Below, in pieces: positions 33,572 through 43,299 of a stretch of DNA of 64,000 bases. The position numbers were made by a program, and so were the translations under genes. Each line of letters starts with the position of its first letter. The stretch's first letter is position 1. Where the stretch lies: NCBI GenBank assembly GCA_963734625.1, contig CAVTHW010000024.1, forward strand, positions 1 to 64,000, read 5' to 3'. A model generated the notes under the pieces. It was not told the origin of the DNA. It made no database searches and saw only the letters and a list, made by a program, of their open reading frames with translations. The stretch is from CAVTHW01 sp963734625 (GTDB lineage Bacteria; Acidobacteriota; Terriglobia; Bryobacterales; Bryobacteraceae).

Positions 33572-34258
33572 ATGCCTCGAACAACATCTGTCTTCGTCAC
33601 CGTGATCGCCGTGATCGCCCTTACGCTCCTGGCCGCTCCGGCAGGCGCGAATGTTACCACCTATACGAACAGCATCGCCTGGTCAGGCGCGACCACCAAC
33701 ATCTTCACGATCGACTTCAGCGGATCAGCCAACGCGGTCTCGCCCTACACCACCGACTACAGCACGGCGGCGGGCTTGACCATCAACGGCGTCCAGATTA
33801 TTGGCTACACCGAGACAACCGGGGAGTACAACCTGACCGCGGTGAACCCTAACGCCTTTCAGGGCGACTGGGGTTCGGGCGATTATCTGCGGGGAGGCTG
33901 GTCCTCCAGCTACATGCTGATAACCTTTCCGGGCACTGGTTCTACTGCCGTGGCTTTTAACCTCATGAGCAATCCGGCGGCGAAGAGCGTCCTGGTGACC
34001 CTGGCAGACGGCGATTCCTACACGGTTCCGACCTTTGCCAAGCCGACGCTAGCCTTCTTCGGATTCGTCTCTGACACGCCCATAGCCTCGGTGCGTTTGA
34101 GCGCCACAGGGGGCTACACCTTACTCGACAATCTCGCCTACAGCACTTCGGACCCTGCGCCGCCCGAGGGAGAAGTGCCGGAGGCGCAGACATTCTTTCT
34201 GGGGGGCAGCGGCATCGCCGTGCTTTGGCTCGCCCGGCGCCTGCGGCGCTTCTGCTGA
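33572..34258 (+). CDS. Secreted PEP-CTERM-like surface protein
   Basis: The 228-residue protein has an N-terminal signal peptide (VIAVIALTLLAAPAGA). A beta-rich domain contains many Thr, Ser, Gly and aromatic residues. The tail EVPEAQTFFLGGSGIAVLWLARRLRR has the layout of a PEP-CTERM sorting signal: short motif, hydrophobic helix, Arg cluster. The motif reads P-E-A instead of P-E-P. Exosortase normally processes such tails, but none lies in the window. Binding or matrix roles are typical for such proteins; nothing points to an enzyme. Confidence 0.7.
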   Translation: MPRTTSVFVTVIAVIALTLLAAPAGANVTTYTNSIAWSGATTNIFTIDFSGSANAVSPYTTDYSTAAGLTINGVQIIGYTETTGEYNLTAVNPNAFQGDWGSGDYLRGGWSSSYMLITFPGTGSTAVAFNLMSNPAAKSVLVTLADGDSYTVPTFAKPTLAFFGFVSDTPIASVRLSATGGYTLLDNLAYSTSDPAPPEGEVPEAQTFFLGGSGIAVLWLARRLRRFC

Positions 34259-34267
34259 CGCCGGCCG

Positions 34268-35305
34268 ATGACGTACTACGAGGAGTTGGGCCTGGTGCCG
34301 GACGCAACGACGGAAGAGATCCGCCAGGCGCACCGGAACCTGTCGCGTCTGCTGCATCCGGACCAGCAGTCCGACGAGGCGCTGAAGCGCCTGGCCGAGG
34401 CCCAGATGAAACGCCTGAACTCCTTGTGCGATGAATTGACCGACGCCGAAAGCCGCCGCCGCTATGATTCAAGCCTCACCGCCAGGCTCGGGCCTCCGGC
34501 CTCTCTCGCACCGCTTCGGCCTCCCGCACGGCGGTTCGGAGTTCGGGAGGCGGGGTTTCTGGCCGCCGGAATGGCGGCTGCATCGCTGTGCTGGGAACTC
34601 TCTTCCCCGCCAGCCCGGAGCCAAGTCTCTTCACCCTCTCCCTCCCTCGCCTCAGTCGAGCAAGCCCAGGCGCGCGCGGCCGACGACGCGCCTGGCACTT
34701 TTTCCGGGCAACTCGCACAGCTATCCGCGGAACTGGCGCGGACGCGCGGAGAATTGGAGAAGACCCGTTCGGAGCGGGATTCGGCGTTCGCCCAGTTGGC
34801 GGCGCCCGAATCCGTCGCCGAACCGGCGGTCGTGGCAAGCGCTATAAGCCCGGCGCTCTCCCTGCCGGAAGCGGCGCGGCGCGCCGTTCCCCCGCGGGCG
34901 GCAACCCCGCCCGGCCGCAACCTCGAACAGGCCAGGGTCTCGTTCGCCGGGACCTGGGTGTACGTGCGGCCACGCATCGTTTCCCCGGCGGAATCTCTTT
35001 ACCCCGCCGAATACATCGAAGCCGTCATCGTGGAACAGGGAGAGGTTATCAAGGGCCGGTACCGCGCCCGCTACGACGTGATGGACCGCCCGGTCTCGCC
35101 GCAGGTCACGTTTCAATTCGAAGGCAGACCCGAAGGCGAGTCGGCCAGCCTGAGATGGAGCGCCGCGGGCGGAGCGAAGGGCGAGTTGAAGCTGAAGCTC
35201 CTCTCGCGAAATTCTATGGAAGCAAATTGGATGGCAACCGAACTGGGCTCGCAGCTAGGTCTGGCGTCGGGGATTGCGGTCTTAATTCGCAAGCTGGAGC
35301 CGTAG
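34268..35305 (+). CDS. Membrane-anchored J-domain protein
   Basis: The 345 residues start with a J domain (1-70) whose HPD motif is at 30-32, so it can stimulate a DnaK ATPase. A Pro/Ala linker, one membrane helix (about 97-115, FLAAGMAAASLCWEL), an Arg/Glu-rich coiled coil (about 135-175) and a beta-rich C-terminal domain (about 215-345) follow. Zinc fingers and the DnaJ C-terminal substrate domains are absent. The J domain would face the cytoplasm and the rest the periplasm if the helix spans once. The client is unknown. It starts 10 bp after the PEP-CTERM-like gene and may be cotranscribed. Confidence 0.85.
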   Translation: MTYYEELGLVPDATTEEIRQAHRNLSRLLHPDQQSDEALKRLAEAQMKRLNSLCDELTDAESRRRYDSSLTARLGPPASLAPLRPPARRFGVREAGFLAAGMAAASLCWELSSPPARSQVSSPSPSLASVEQAQARAADDAPGTFSGQLAQLSAELARTRGELEKTRSERDSAFAQLAAPESVAEPAVVASAISPALSLPEAARRAVPPRAATPPGRNLEQARVSFAGTWVYVRPRIVSPAESLYPAEYIEAVIVEQGEVIKGRYRARYDVMDRPVSPQVTFQFEGRPEGESASLRWSAAGGAKGELKLKLLSRNSMEANWMATELGSQLGLASGIAVLIRKLEP

Positions 35306-35306
35306 G

Positions 35307-35336
35307 TTGACAGGGCCGAGATTCTTCCTGTAATCT
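35307..35336 (+). promoter_or_regulatory. Sigma70-type promoter of the ribosomal array
   Basis: TTGACA at 35307-35312, an 18-base spacer, then TAATCT at 35331-35336. It begins 2 bp after the J-domain stop and lies about 270 bp before rpsL, so the transcript would have a long leader. It is the best promoter match seen in the window. Confidence 0.65.
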
Positions 35337-35610
35337 TAAAAGGTTGGCGAGTTAGCTCTTCTGCTCCTGTGCTACCCCTGTCCAGTTGGGCAGGCCGGCC
35401 GGGGGCGGGCCCCGAGGTCCCGCCGGGTTTCAAATGGCGGGGCATGGGCTTGTCCGAAGCAACCACCTTCGCTTTTTTAGAGCGGATCAAATACGTCCGT
35501 TTTCAGCCGGTCGAACGGTGAGACGTTGCGCCTTGAGGTTGGGGCGAGCCATCTCCCTGGAAACGGTTTGACGTTGACTGAAACATTGGCCATGGAACTG
35601 AGGTAGATTC
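35337..35610 (+). other. Long rpsL leader region with GC hairpin
   Basis: About 270 bases without a convincing gene. GGCGGG at 35404-35409 pairs with CCCGCC at 35419-35424 within a longer GC-rich block, followed by GGGTTT. This could be a leader structure for translational or attenuation control of the str genes. GAGGT at 35601-35605 is the rpsL ribosome-binding site, before the GTG start. Confidence 0.3.
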
Positions 35611-35985
35611 GTGCCGACTTTCAACCAGCTTGTGCGCAAAGGCCGCAGACCTCCGCGGTATAAGACCGCCAGCCCGGCTTTGCAGGCTTGCCCGCAGAGG
35701 CGGGGCGTTTGCACGCGCGTTTACACTACGACTCCTAAGAAGCCCAACTCGGCTCTCCGCAAAGTCGCGCGCGTCAGACTGACCAACGGGATTGAAGTCA
35801 CTACATATATTCCGGGAGTCGGCCACAACTTGCAGGAGCACTCGATCGTGCTCATTCGCGGCGGCCGCGTCAAGGATCTGCCGGGAGTCCGCTACCACGT
35901 AGTGCGCGGGACGCTGGACACGGCTGGGGTAGACGGACGCAAGCAAAGCCGCTCGAAATATGGGGCCAAGAGGCCCAAGGGATAA
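35611..35985 (+). CDS. rpsL: 30S ribosomal protein S12
   Basis: The protein has 124 residues, standard length. It opens PTFNQLVRKGR and carries the decoding-site loops TTPKKPNSALRKVARVRLT and PGVGHNLQEHS, with Lys at the classical streptomycin-resistance sites (KKPNS and the GVRYH region). It starts at GTG 35611 after GAGGT; no in-frame ATG lies nearby. It is the first gene of the continuous ribosomal array and sits 6 bp before rpsG. Confidence 0.98.
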   Translation: MPTFNQLVRKGRRPPRYKTASPALQACPQRRGVCTRVYTTTPKKPNSALRKVARVRLTNGIEVTTYIPGVGHNLQEHSIVLIRGGRVKDLPGVRYHVVRGTLDTAGVDGRKQSRSKYGAKRPKG

Positions 35986-35991
35986 GCAGGC

Positions 35992-36462
35992 ATGCCACGC
36001 CGAAGACAGACTGAACCTCGCTCGTTGCCGCCCGATCCGGTTTACAACTCGACTCTGGCGGAGAAGTTCATGAATTGCTTGATGTGGGACGGCAAGAAGA
36101 CGGTCTCCCAGAACGTTTTCTATGAAGCCATGAGCAAGATCCAGGAACGGACCTCGGACGACCCGCTCAAGATTTTCAAGAAGGCCGTCGAGAACTGCAA
36201 ACCCATGCTGGAAGTTAAGACGCGCCGCGTGGGCGGCGCCAACTACCAGGTTCCCGTGGAAGTGGCGCAGAACCGCCGGGTCAGCCTGGCGATCCGCTGG
36301 CTGATACTTAACGCCCGCTCCCGCCCCGAGAAGGGGATGGGCGACAAGCTGGCAAACGAACTGAATGACGCCGCCAATATGCGAGGTGGCGCTATCAAGA
36401 AGAAGGACGACGTCCATCGCATGGCGGAGGCCAACAAGGCCTTTGCCCACTATAGGTGGTGA
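35992..36462 (+). CDS. rpsG: 30S ribosomal protein S7
   Basis: The 156 residues of S7 organise the 3' major domain of 16S rRNA and line the E site. Recognisable parts are MPRRRQTEPRSLPPDP, the KSRRVGGANYQVPVEV-type hairpin (here TRRVGGANYQVPVEVAQNRR) and the C-terminal HRMAEANKAFAHYRW. It follows rpsL by 6 bp and precedes fusA by 37 bp, the usual str order. Confidence 0.98.
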   Translation: MPRRRQTEPRSLPPDPVYNSTLAEKFMNCLMWDGKKTVSQNVFYEAMSKIQERTSDDPLKIFKKAVENCKPMLEVKTRRVGGANYQVPVEVAQNRRVSLAIRWLILNARSRPEKGMGDKLANELNDAANMRGGAIKKKDDVHRMAEANKAFAHYRW

Positions 36463-36499
36463 TCAGTCTTACGGCTAACCGCTGAAAGCTGACTGCTTT

Positions 36500-38593
36500 A
36501 TGCCCCGAACCGTGCCGCTCGAGAAAATTCGGAATATCGGCATCATGGCCCACATCGATGCTGGTAAGACCACTGTGACCGAGCGCATCCTCTATTACAC
36601 CGGCCGCACCTACAAGATCGGCGAGGTGCATGAGGGCACGGCGGTCATGGACTGGATGGAGCAGGAGCAGGAACGCGGCATCACCATCACCTCCGCGGCC
36701 ACCACGTGCGAGTGGAGCGATTGCCAGATCAACATCATCGACACTCCCGGCCACGTGGATTTCACGGCCGAGGTGGAGCGCAGTCTGCGCGTGCTGGACG
36801 GCGCCGTGGCGGTATTTGACGCCGTGGCCGGAGTCCAACCCCAGACCGAAGCCGTCTGGCGTCAGGCCGACAAGTACCGTGTGCCGCGCATCTGTTTCAT
36901 CAACAAGATGGATCGCGTCGGCGCCGATTTCTTCCTCTCGATCGAAAGCATCGTCACCCGGTTGAAGTGCAAGCCGGTCGCCATTCAGATCCCCATCGGC
37001 GCCGAAGACCAGTTCCAGGGCGTGGTGGATCTGGTGGAGATGAAGGCGCGGATCTGGCGCGACGAGATCCTCGGGGCGCAGTACCACGAAGAGGAAATCC
37101 CCGAAGAGTTGCGCGAGCTGGCTCGGCAGTACCACGAGAAATTGGTTGAAGCCGTGGCCGAGCAGGATGAGGCGCTCTTCGCGAAATACGTGCACGACCA
37201 CGACCTGACCAAGGAGGAGCTCCGGGACGGTATCCGCCGCGCCACTCTGGCGGAGGCCATCTTCCCCGTCCTGTGCGGCTCCGCTTTCAAGAACAAGGGC
37301 GTGCAGAATCTGCTGGATGCCGTGGTCGACTACCTGCCCTCGCCGGTTGACGTTCCTCCCGTGGCCGGGGTGGCGGTGGATGACCGGGAGAAGGCGCTGG
37401 AGCGGAAATCCTCCGACGCCGAGCCTTTCTCGGCGCTGGTTTTCAAGATCATGACGGACCCCTTCACCGGCCAGTTGGCGTTCGTCCGGGTTTATTCGGG
37501 CCGGCTGGGAAGCGGCGACTCCATCTACAACGTGGCCAAGGGCCGCCGGGAGCGGGTCGGCCGCCTGGTTCGGATGCACGCCAACAAGCGCGAGGAGATT
37601 CAGGAGATTGGGGCGGGAGACATCGTCGCCGCCGTCGGGCTGCGGAATGTGTCGACCGGAGACACGATCTGCGACGAGGAAGCTCCCATCGTGCTCGAGT
37701 CGATTGAGTTCCCGACCCCGGTAATCCACCTGGCCATCGAGCCCAAGACCAAGGCGGATCAGGAGAAGCTGGGAACGGCCATCGGAAAGCTGCTGCAGGA
37801 AGATCCTACCTTGCGCGTCGCGACGGACCCCGAAACGGGGCAGACGATCCTGTCCGGCATGGGCGAGTTGCACCTGGAAATCATCGTGGACCGGATGCAG
37901 CGCGAATTCGGGGTGGGCGCCAACGTCGGCAAGCCGCAAGTGGCCTACCGGGAGACGATTCGCGCCACCGCGGAAGCCGACGGCAGGTTCATCCGCCAAA
38001 GCGGCGGTCACGGCCAGTACGGCGACGTGAAGCTGCGCGTGGAACCGCTGGCGGACACTTCGGCTTTTGAGTTTGTGGATGCCATCCGGGGCGGGACCAT
38101 CCCGAAGGAATACATCACGCCCGTCAGGAAGGGCGTCGAGGAAGCTCTCGAAGGCGGTGTTCTGGCTGGTTTCCCCATGTCCGGCCTAAAGGTGACGCTG
38201 TTCGACGGCAGCTATCACGATGTGGATTCCTCGGAAATGGCGTTTAAGATCGCCGGGTCCATGGGACTGCGGCGCGCGGCCGAGAAGGCCAAGCCGACCC
38301 TGCTCGAGCCGGTGATGAGCGTCGAGGTGGTGGTGCCCGAGGAGTACATGGGCGATGTTATCGGCGAGTTGAGTTCGCGCCGGGGACGGATTGAGGGCAT
38401 GGAATTGCGCGGCACATCGCAAATCATCCGCTCTCTGGTCCCGCTGGGGCAGATGTTCGGTTACGCCACGGATTTGCGGTCTCTCACGCAAGGGCGCGGG
38501 AGTTTCACGATGCATTTCGGACGCTACGAGGAAGTCCCAAGTCTAATTGCCGAGGAGATTATCGGCAAGGTTCAGGGAAGGGCCATAAGGTAG
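36500..38593 (+). CDS. fusA: Elongation factor G
   Basis: The 697-residue GTPase drives ribosomal translocation. It has the G1 P-loop AHIDAGKTT, G3 DTPGHVDF, G4 NKMD and the domain IV tip region RQSGGHGQYG. Domains I-V are all present at canonical length, with no insertion. C-ending codons dominate, in contrast to the adjacent tuf. It is the third gene of the str-type cluster. Confidence 0.98.
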   Translation: MPRTVPLEKIRNIGIMAHIDAGKTTVTERILYYTGRTYKIGEVHEGTAVMDWMEQEQERGITITSAATTCEWSDCQINIIDTPGHVDFTAEVERSLRVLDGAVAVFDAVAGVQPQTEAVWRQADKYRVPRICFINKMDRVGADFFLSIESIVTRLKCKPVAIQIPIGAEDQFQGVVDLVEMKARIWRDEILGAQYHEEEIPEELRELARQYHEKLVEAVAEQDEALFAKYVHDHDLTKEELRDGIRRATLAEAIFPVLCGSAFKNKGVQNLLDAVVDYLPSPVDVPPVAGVAVDDREKALERKSSDAEPFSALVFKIMTDPFTGQLAFVRVYSGRLGSGDSIYNVAKGRRERVGRLVRMHANKREEIQEIGAGDIVAAVGLRNVSTGDTICDEEAPIVLESIEFPTPVIHLAIEPKTKADQEKLGTAIGKLLQEDPTLRVATDPETGQTILSGMGELHLEIIVDRMQREFGVGANVGKPQVAYRETIRATAEADGRFIRQSGGHGQYGDVKLRVEPLADTSAFEFVDAIRGGTIPKEYITPVRKGVEEALEGGVLAGFPMSGLKVTLFDGSYHDVDSSEMAFKIAGSMGLRRAAEKAKPTLLEPVMSVEVVVPEEYMGDVIGELSSRRGRIEGMELRGTSQIIRSLVPLGQMFGYATDLRSLTQGRGSFTMHFGRYEEVPSLIAEEIIGKVQGRAIR

Positions 38594-38651
38594 AGCGGGT
38601 CTCGGGACCTGCCGGTGCGGGACACATCTTACAGGAGAGTCGAGGGACAAC

Positions 38652-39839
<1,188 letters not shown>

Positions 39840-39846
39840 GGTAACA

Positions 39847-40167
39847 ATGCTTAGAGAACGCATTCGAATTCGGTTGAAGGCTTACGATCACCGCATTCTG
39901 GACGAATCCACGAAGGCCATCGTCAGGACGGCGGGTGAGACCGGGGCGCAGATCGCCGGGCCGATTCCGCTGCCGACGATGAAGAATCGCTACACCGTTT
40001 TGCGCTCGCCGCACGTCGATAAGAAGTCCCGCGAGCAGTTCGAGATTCGAACCCATAAGCGGCTGCTGGACATCCTCGAACCGACGCAGGACACCGTGGA
40101 CGCGCTGATGAAGCTGGATCTGCCCGCGGGCGTGGATGTGGAAATCAAGGCGTTTGGGAAGAAGTAG
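39847..40167 (+). CDS. rpsJ: 30S ribosomal protein S10
   Basis: The 106 residues include the loop reaching into the 30S head (LPTMKNRYTVLRSPHVDKKS) and the C-terminal strand with LDLPAGVDVEIK. S10 also joins NusB in antitermination. It follows tuf by 7 bp, so the str and S10 groups are fused without a gap or visible terminator. Confidence 0.98.
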   Translation: MLRERIRIRLKAYDHRILDESTKAIVRTAGETGAQIAGPIPLPTMKNRYTVLRSPHVDKKSREQFEIRTHKRLLDILEPTQDTVDALMKLDLPAGVDVEIKAFGKK

Positions 40168-40220
40168 CTTGAGGAATTGCCGGCTACAAGCTGTAAGACG
40201 CAGGCTTTGTTGAGGTTGCT

Positions 40221-40853
40221 ATGAGCCCAGGAATTCTAGGCAAGAAGATCGGGATGACGCAAATCTTCCGGGCGGACGGGCGGGTGATCCCCGTCACGCT
40301 GCTGAAGGCCGGCCCTTGCGTCGTAGTGCAGCGGAAGAACCCGGCCGGGGACGGGTACGACGCCGTGCAGCTCGGCCTGTTGGAGTTTGTCAAGGCCCGG
40401 CGGATCACCAGGCCCCTGACGAACCACGTCAAGAAGGCCGGCGTCGATGGCGTGAAGTTCCTTCGGGAGCTGCGCCTGAAGCCCGGCGACGACGACCTGA
40501 AGACCGGCGACCGCGTGCTGGTGGATCAATTCAAGCCGGCCGATAAAGTGGACGTGATCGGAATAAGCAAGGGACGCGGTTTCGCGGGGGTCGTGAAGCG
40601 GCATCATTTCCGCGGCGGCGAGGGCAGCCACGGGTCGATGTTCCACCGGGCGCCGGGCTCCATTGGCAGTTCGAGCTACCCTTCGCGGGTTTTCCCGGGG
40701 GTGCGCATGGGCGGACACATGGGTGTTGACCGGGTTACGGTGCGCAACCTGGAAGTGATCGAAGTGGATTTAGAAGAGAACGTGCTCGTGGTCAAGGGCG
40801 CTGTGCCTGGGCCGAACGGCGGCTATGTCGTCGTGCGGCGGGCCAAGAGGTAA
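40221..40853 (+). CDS. rplC: 50S ribosomal protein L3
   Basis: The 210-residue L3 begins GILGKKIGMTQIFRADG. Its long extension toward the peptidyl transferase centre is seen in GEGSHGSMFHRAPGSIG, including the Gln/His region methylated in other bacteria. It lies 5 bp before rplD. Confidence 0.98.
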   Translation: MSPGILGKKIGMTQIFRADGRVIPVTLLKAGPCVVVQRKNPAGDGYDAVQLGLLEFVKARRITRPLTNHVKKAGVDGVKFLRELRLKPGDDDLKTGDRVLVDQFKPADKVDVIGISKGRGFAGVVKRHHFRGGEGSHGSMFHRAPGSIGSSSYPSRVFPGVRMGGHMGVDRVTVRNLEVIEVDLEENVLVVKGAVPGPNGGYVVVRRAKR

Positions 40854-40858
40854 GAGCC

Positions 40859-41485
40859 ATGCCCAAGGTGGATGTCGTCGATTTAAACAACCAGAAGGTC
40901 GGGGAGCTCGAACTTTCGGATACGGTCTTCGCCGCGCCGATCAAAGAGGCGCTGCTGTACGAAGCCGTGCGGAACTACCAGGCTGGCCAGCGGAGCGGAA
41001 CGGCCAAGACCAAAGTCCGGAGGGAAGTGGCTGGTTCGGGCAAGAAGCTCTGGCGCCAGAAGGGAACGGGGCGGGCCCGCGTGGGCTCCATCCGCTCTCC
41101 GTTGTGGAGGCACGGTGGCACGGTTCACGGACCGGTCCCGCGGGATTACTCCTACAACCTGCCCAAGCAGATGATGCTGGGGGCCTTGCGCTCGGCTCTG
41201 TCGGCGAAGCTGCGCGACGGCGAATTGAAGATCGTCAATGGTTTTGCGTTTCCCGACCAGAAGACCAAGTCCGTGCGGGCGGCTTTGGACCGGCTGGAGG
41301 CGCGCAAGACGGTGCTGCTGGTGGACAATGGCGAGAACCGCAACCTCCTGCTGGGGAGCCGGAACCTGGCCGGGGTGATGCTGCTGGCCACCCGCGAGGT
41401 GAACGTCTACCATCTGCTGGGCCATGAGCGGGTCTTGATGTCGGAAGCCGCCGCCACGAAACTCTCGGAGGCGTTGTCGCGATGA
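40859..41485 (+). CDS. rplD: 50S ribosomal protein L4
   Basis: The 208-residue L4 lines the exit tunnel through the loop WRQKGTGRARVGSIRSPLW. In proteobacteria L4 autoregulates the S10 operon; I see no equivalent leader here. The last 4 bases overlap rplW, giving translational coupling. Confidence 0.98.
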   Translation: MPKVDVVDLNNQKVGELELSDTVFAAPIKEALLYEAVRNYQAGQRSGTAKTKVRREVAGSGKKLWRQKGTGRARVGSIRSPLWRHGGTVHGPVPRDYSYNLPKQMMLGALRSALSAKLRDGELKIVNGFAFPDQKTKSVRAALDRLEARKTVLLVDNGENRNLLLGSRNLAGVMLLATREVNVYHLLGHERVLMSEAAATKLSEALSR

Positions 41486-41769
41486 ATATCTATACTGTGG
41501 TCCGGCGGCCCCTGGTGACCGAAAAGACCGTGGCGAAAAAGGAGGCGGAGCGGACGCTCTGCTTCGAGGTGGATCCCCGCGCCAACAAGGTTGAGATCCG
41601 GTCGGCGGTGGAGAAGCTGTTCAAGGTCAAGGTGGAGGACGTACGGACTTCCAACTACCCCGGCAAGCTGCGGCGGCGCGGCAAGTTCGCGGGCTACCGT
41701 CCGGACTGGAAGAAAGCCTACGTAAAGCTGAAGGACGGCGAGAAAATACCGGAGTTCGCGGAGATCTGA
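41482..41769 (+). CDS. rplW: 50S ribosomal protein L23
   Basis: The 95-residue L23 sits at the tunnel exit, where trigger factor, SRP and SecYEG dock. It reads MNIYTVVRRPLVTEKT and holds the loop YPGKLRRRGKFAGYRPDWKK. ATG overlaps the rplD stop; the gene ends 2 bp before rplB. Confidence 0.97.
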   Translation: MNIYTVVRRPLVTEKTVAKKEAERTLCFEVDPRANKVEIRSAVEKLFKVKVEDVRTSNYPGKLRRRGKFAGYRPDWKKAYVKLKDGEKIPEFAEI

Positions 41770-41771
41770 CC

Positions 41772-42602
41772 ATGCCGATCAAGACCTATCGCCCCACCAC
41801 CCCCACGCGGCGCTTCCAGACCGTGGTTTCCAGAGAGGATCTCACCGCCAAGAAGCCCGAGAAGTCCCTCACCGTGGGGAAGCTGCGGACAGGCGGGCGC
41901 AACAGCACGGGCCGGACCACTTCCCGGTTCCGCGGCGGCGGACACAAGAGGTCATACAGGACTATCGATTTCAAGCGCGACAAGCCGGGCATTCCGGCCC
42001 GGGTGGCGACCATCGAGTATGACCCGAACCGCTCGGCGCGGATCGCTCTGCTGTTTTACGCCGACGGAGAGAAGCGGTATATCCTGGCCCCGCTCGGGCT
42101 GGGGGTGGGCCGGACGGTGATGTCCGGACCGGCCGCGGACATCCTGGTCGGCAATGCGCTGCCGCTGAAGAACATTCCGGCTGGCACGGTGGTGCATGCC
42201 ATCGAACTGAAGCCGGGCAAAGGCGCCCAGATGGCCCGGGCGGCGGGCACGCAGGCGCAACTGGTTTCCAAGGAAGGCGGCTACGCGCTGCTCAAGCTGC
42301 CTTCGGGTGAAATACGCAAGGTGGAGGTGGACTGCGTGGCCACGATCGGCCAGGTAGGCAACACCGACCACGAGAACGTCTCGCTCGGCAAGGCGGGCCG
42401 CAAGCGCTGGCTGGGACGGCGGCCGCACAACCGTGGCGTGAGTATGAATCCGGTCGACCATCCGCACGGTGGCGGCGAAGGCAAGACCTCGGGCGGACGC
42501 AACCCGGTCACTCCCTGGGGCAAGCCGACGCGCGGTTACAAGACGCGCAACAACAAGCGAACCGAAAAGTGGATCGTGACGCACAAGGCGAAAAAGAGAT
42601 AG
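41772..42602 (+). CDS. rplB: 50S ribosomal protein L2
   Basis: The 276-residue L2 is needed for subunit joining and peptidyl transfer. Its signature MNPVDHPHGGGEGKTSGG, with the conserved His, and the basic tail RTEKWIVTHKAKKR are present. Length is standard. Confidence 0.98.
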   Translation: MPIKTYRPTTPTRRFQTVVSREDLTAKKPEKSLTVGKLRTGGRNSTGRTTSRFRGGGHKRSYRTIDFKRDKPGIPARVATIEYDPNRSARIALLFYADGEKRYILAPLGLGVGRTVMSGPAADILVGNALPLKNIPAGTVVHAIELKPGKGAQMARAAGTQAQLVSKEGGYALLKLPSGEIRKVEVDCVATIGQVGNTDHENVSLGKAGRKRWLGRRPHNRGVSMNPVDHPHGGGEGKTSGGRNPVTPWGKPTRGYKTRNNKRTEKWIVTHKAKKR

Positions 42603-42614
42603 GGACGAAGGACT

Positions 42615-42905
42615 ATGGGCCGTTCTCTCAAGAAGGGGCCGTTCAGCGATGGGCATTTGCTCGACAAGGTCGGCGTGCTGAACGCTAAGAACGAAAAGAA
42701 GGTGATCCGGACCTGGTCGCGCCGTTCGACCATAGTGCCGGACTTCATTGGGCATACCATCGCCGTGCATAACGGGAAGAAGTTCATTCCGGTTTACATC
42801 ACGGAGAACATGGTGGGGCACAAGCTCGGTGAGTTCGCGCCCACCCGGACGTTCAGGGGTCATGCCGCCAAGGCGGCGACGGAGAAGACAGCGAGGCCGG
42901 CGTGA
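42615..42905 (+). CDS. rpsS: 30S ribosomal protein S19
   Basis: The 96-residue S19 of the 30S head starts MGRSLKKGPF and carries the signature IVPDFIGHTIAVHNGKKF. ATG follows an AGGGACGAAGG stretch. Confidence 0.98.
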   Translation: MGRSLKKGPFSDGHLLDKVGVLNAKNEKKVIRTWSRRSTIVPDFIGHTIAVHNGKKFIPVYITENMVGHKLGEFAPTRTFRGHAAKAATEKTARPA

Positions 42906-42944
42906 GGCAAGCCTGCCGCCGATCGCTGAAGAGCTGAGGTTTTC

Positions 42945-43280
42945 ATGGAAGCCAGAGCGGAAGCAAGGTATATGAGGGTTTCGCCGCAGAAGGCGCGCCT
43001 GGTGGTGGATTTGATCCGGGGGCGGAAGGCGGGGGATGCCCTGAACATCCTGCGGAGCACGAACAAGGGGATCGCACCGGACGTGGAGAAGGTGCTGCGC
43101 TCGGCCATCGCCAACGCGCAGAACCTCGGCACAGAGGTGGACGTGGACAAGTTGGTGGTTTCGGAGGCGTACGTGAACGAGGGCCCGCGCAGCAGGCGCG
43201 TCCGCCCGGCGCCCATGGGGCGGGCCTACCGCTATCAGCGGCGCACGTCTCACATTGCCGTGACGGTGGCCGAGGGTTGA
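42945..43280 (+). CDS. rplV: 50S ribosomal protein L22
   Basis: The 111-residue L22 reaches into the exit tunnel with a beta-hairpin (GPRSRRVRPAPMGRAYRYQR), the site of macrolide-resistance changes elsewhere. It starts 39 bp after rpsS, one of the longer gaps in the array. Confidence 0.98.
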   Translation: MEARAEARYMRVSPQKARLVVDLIRGRKAGDALNILRSTNKGIAPDVEKVLRSAIANAQNLGTEVDVDKLVVSEAYVNEGPRSRRVRPAPMGRAYRYQRRTSHIAVTVAEG

Positions 43281-43299
43281 TGAACAGGGGCGTCTGAAT

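Noticed and set aside
35386..35571. Small frame in the rpsL leader
   Set aside because: 61 codons of low-complexity Gly/Pro/Arg, no ribosome-binding site, and it lies across the GC hairpin.
36395..38011. Long open frame antisense to fusA (538 codons); similar ones lie opposite tuf and secA
   Set aside because: Frame openness is forced by GC-rich codon use of the sense gene; the translations are His/Arg/Val-rich with no domain and no ribosome-binding site.
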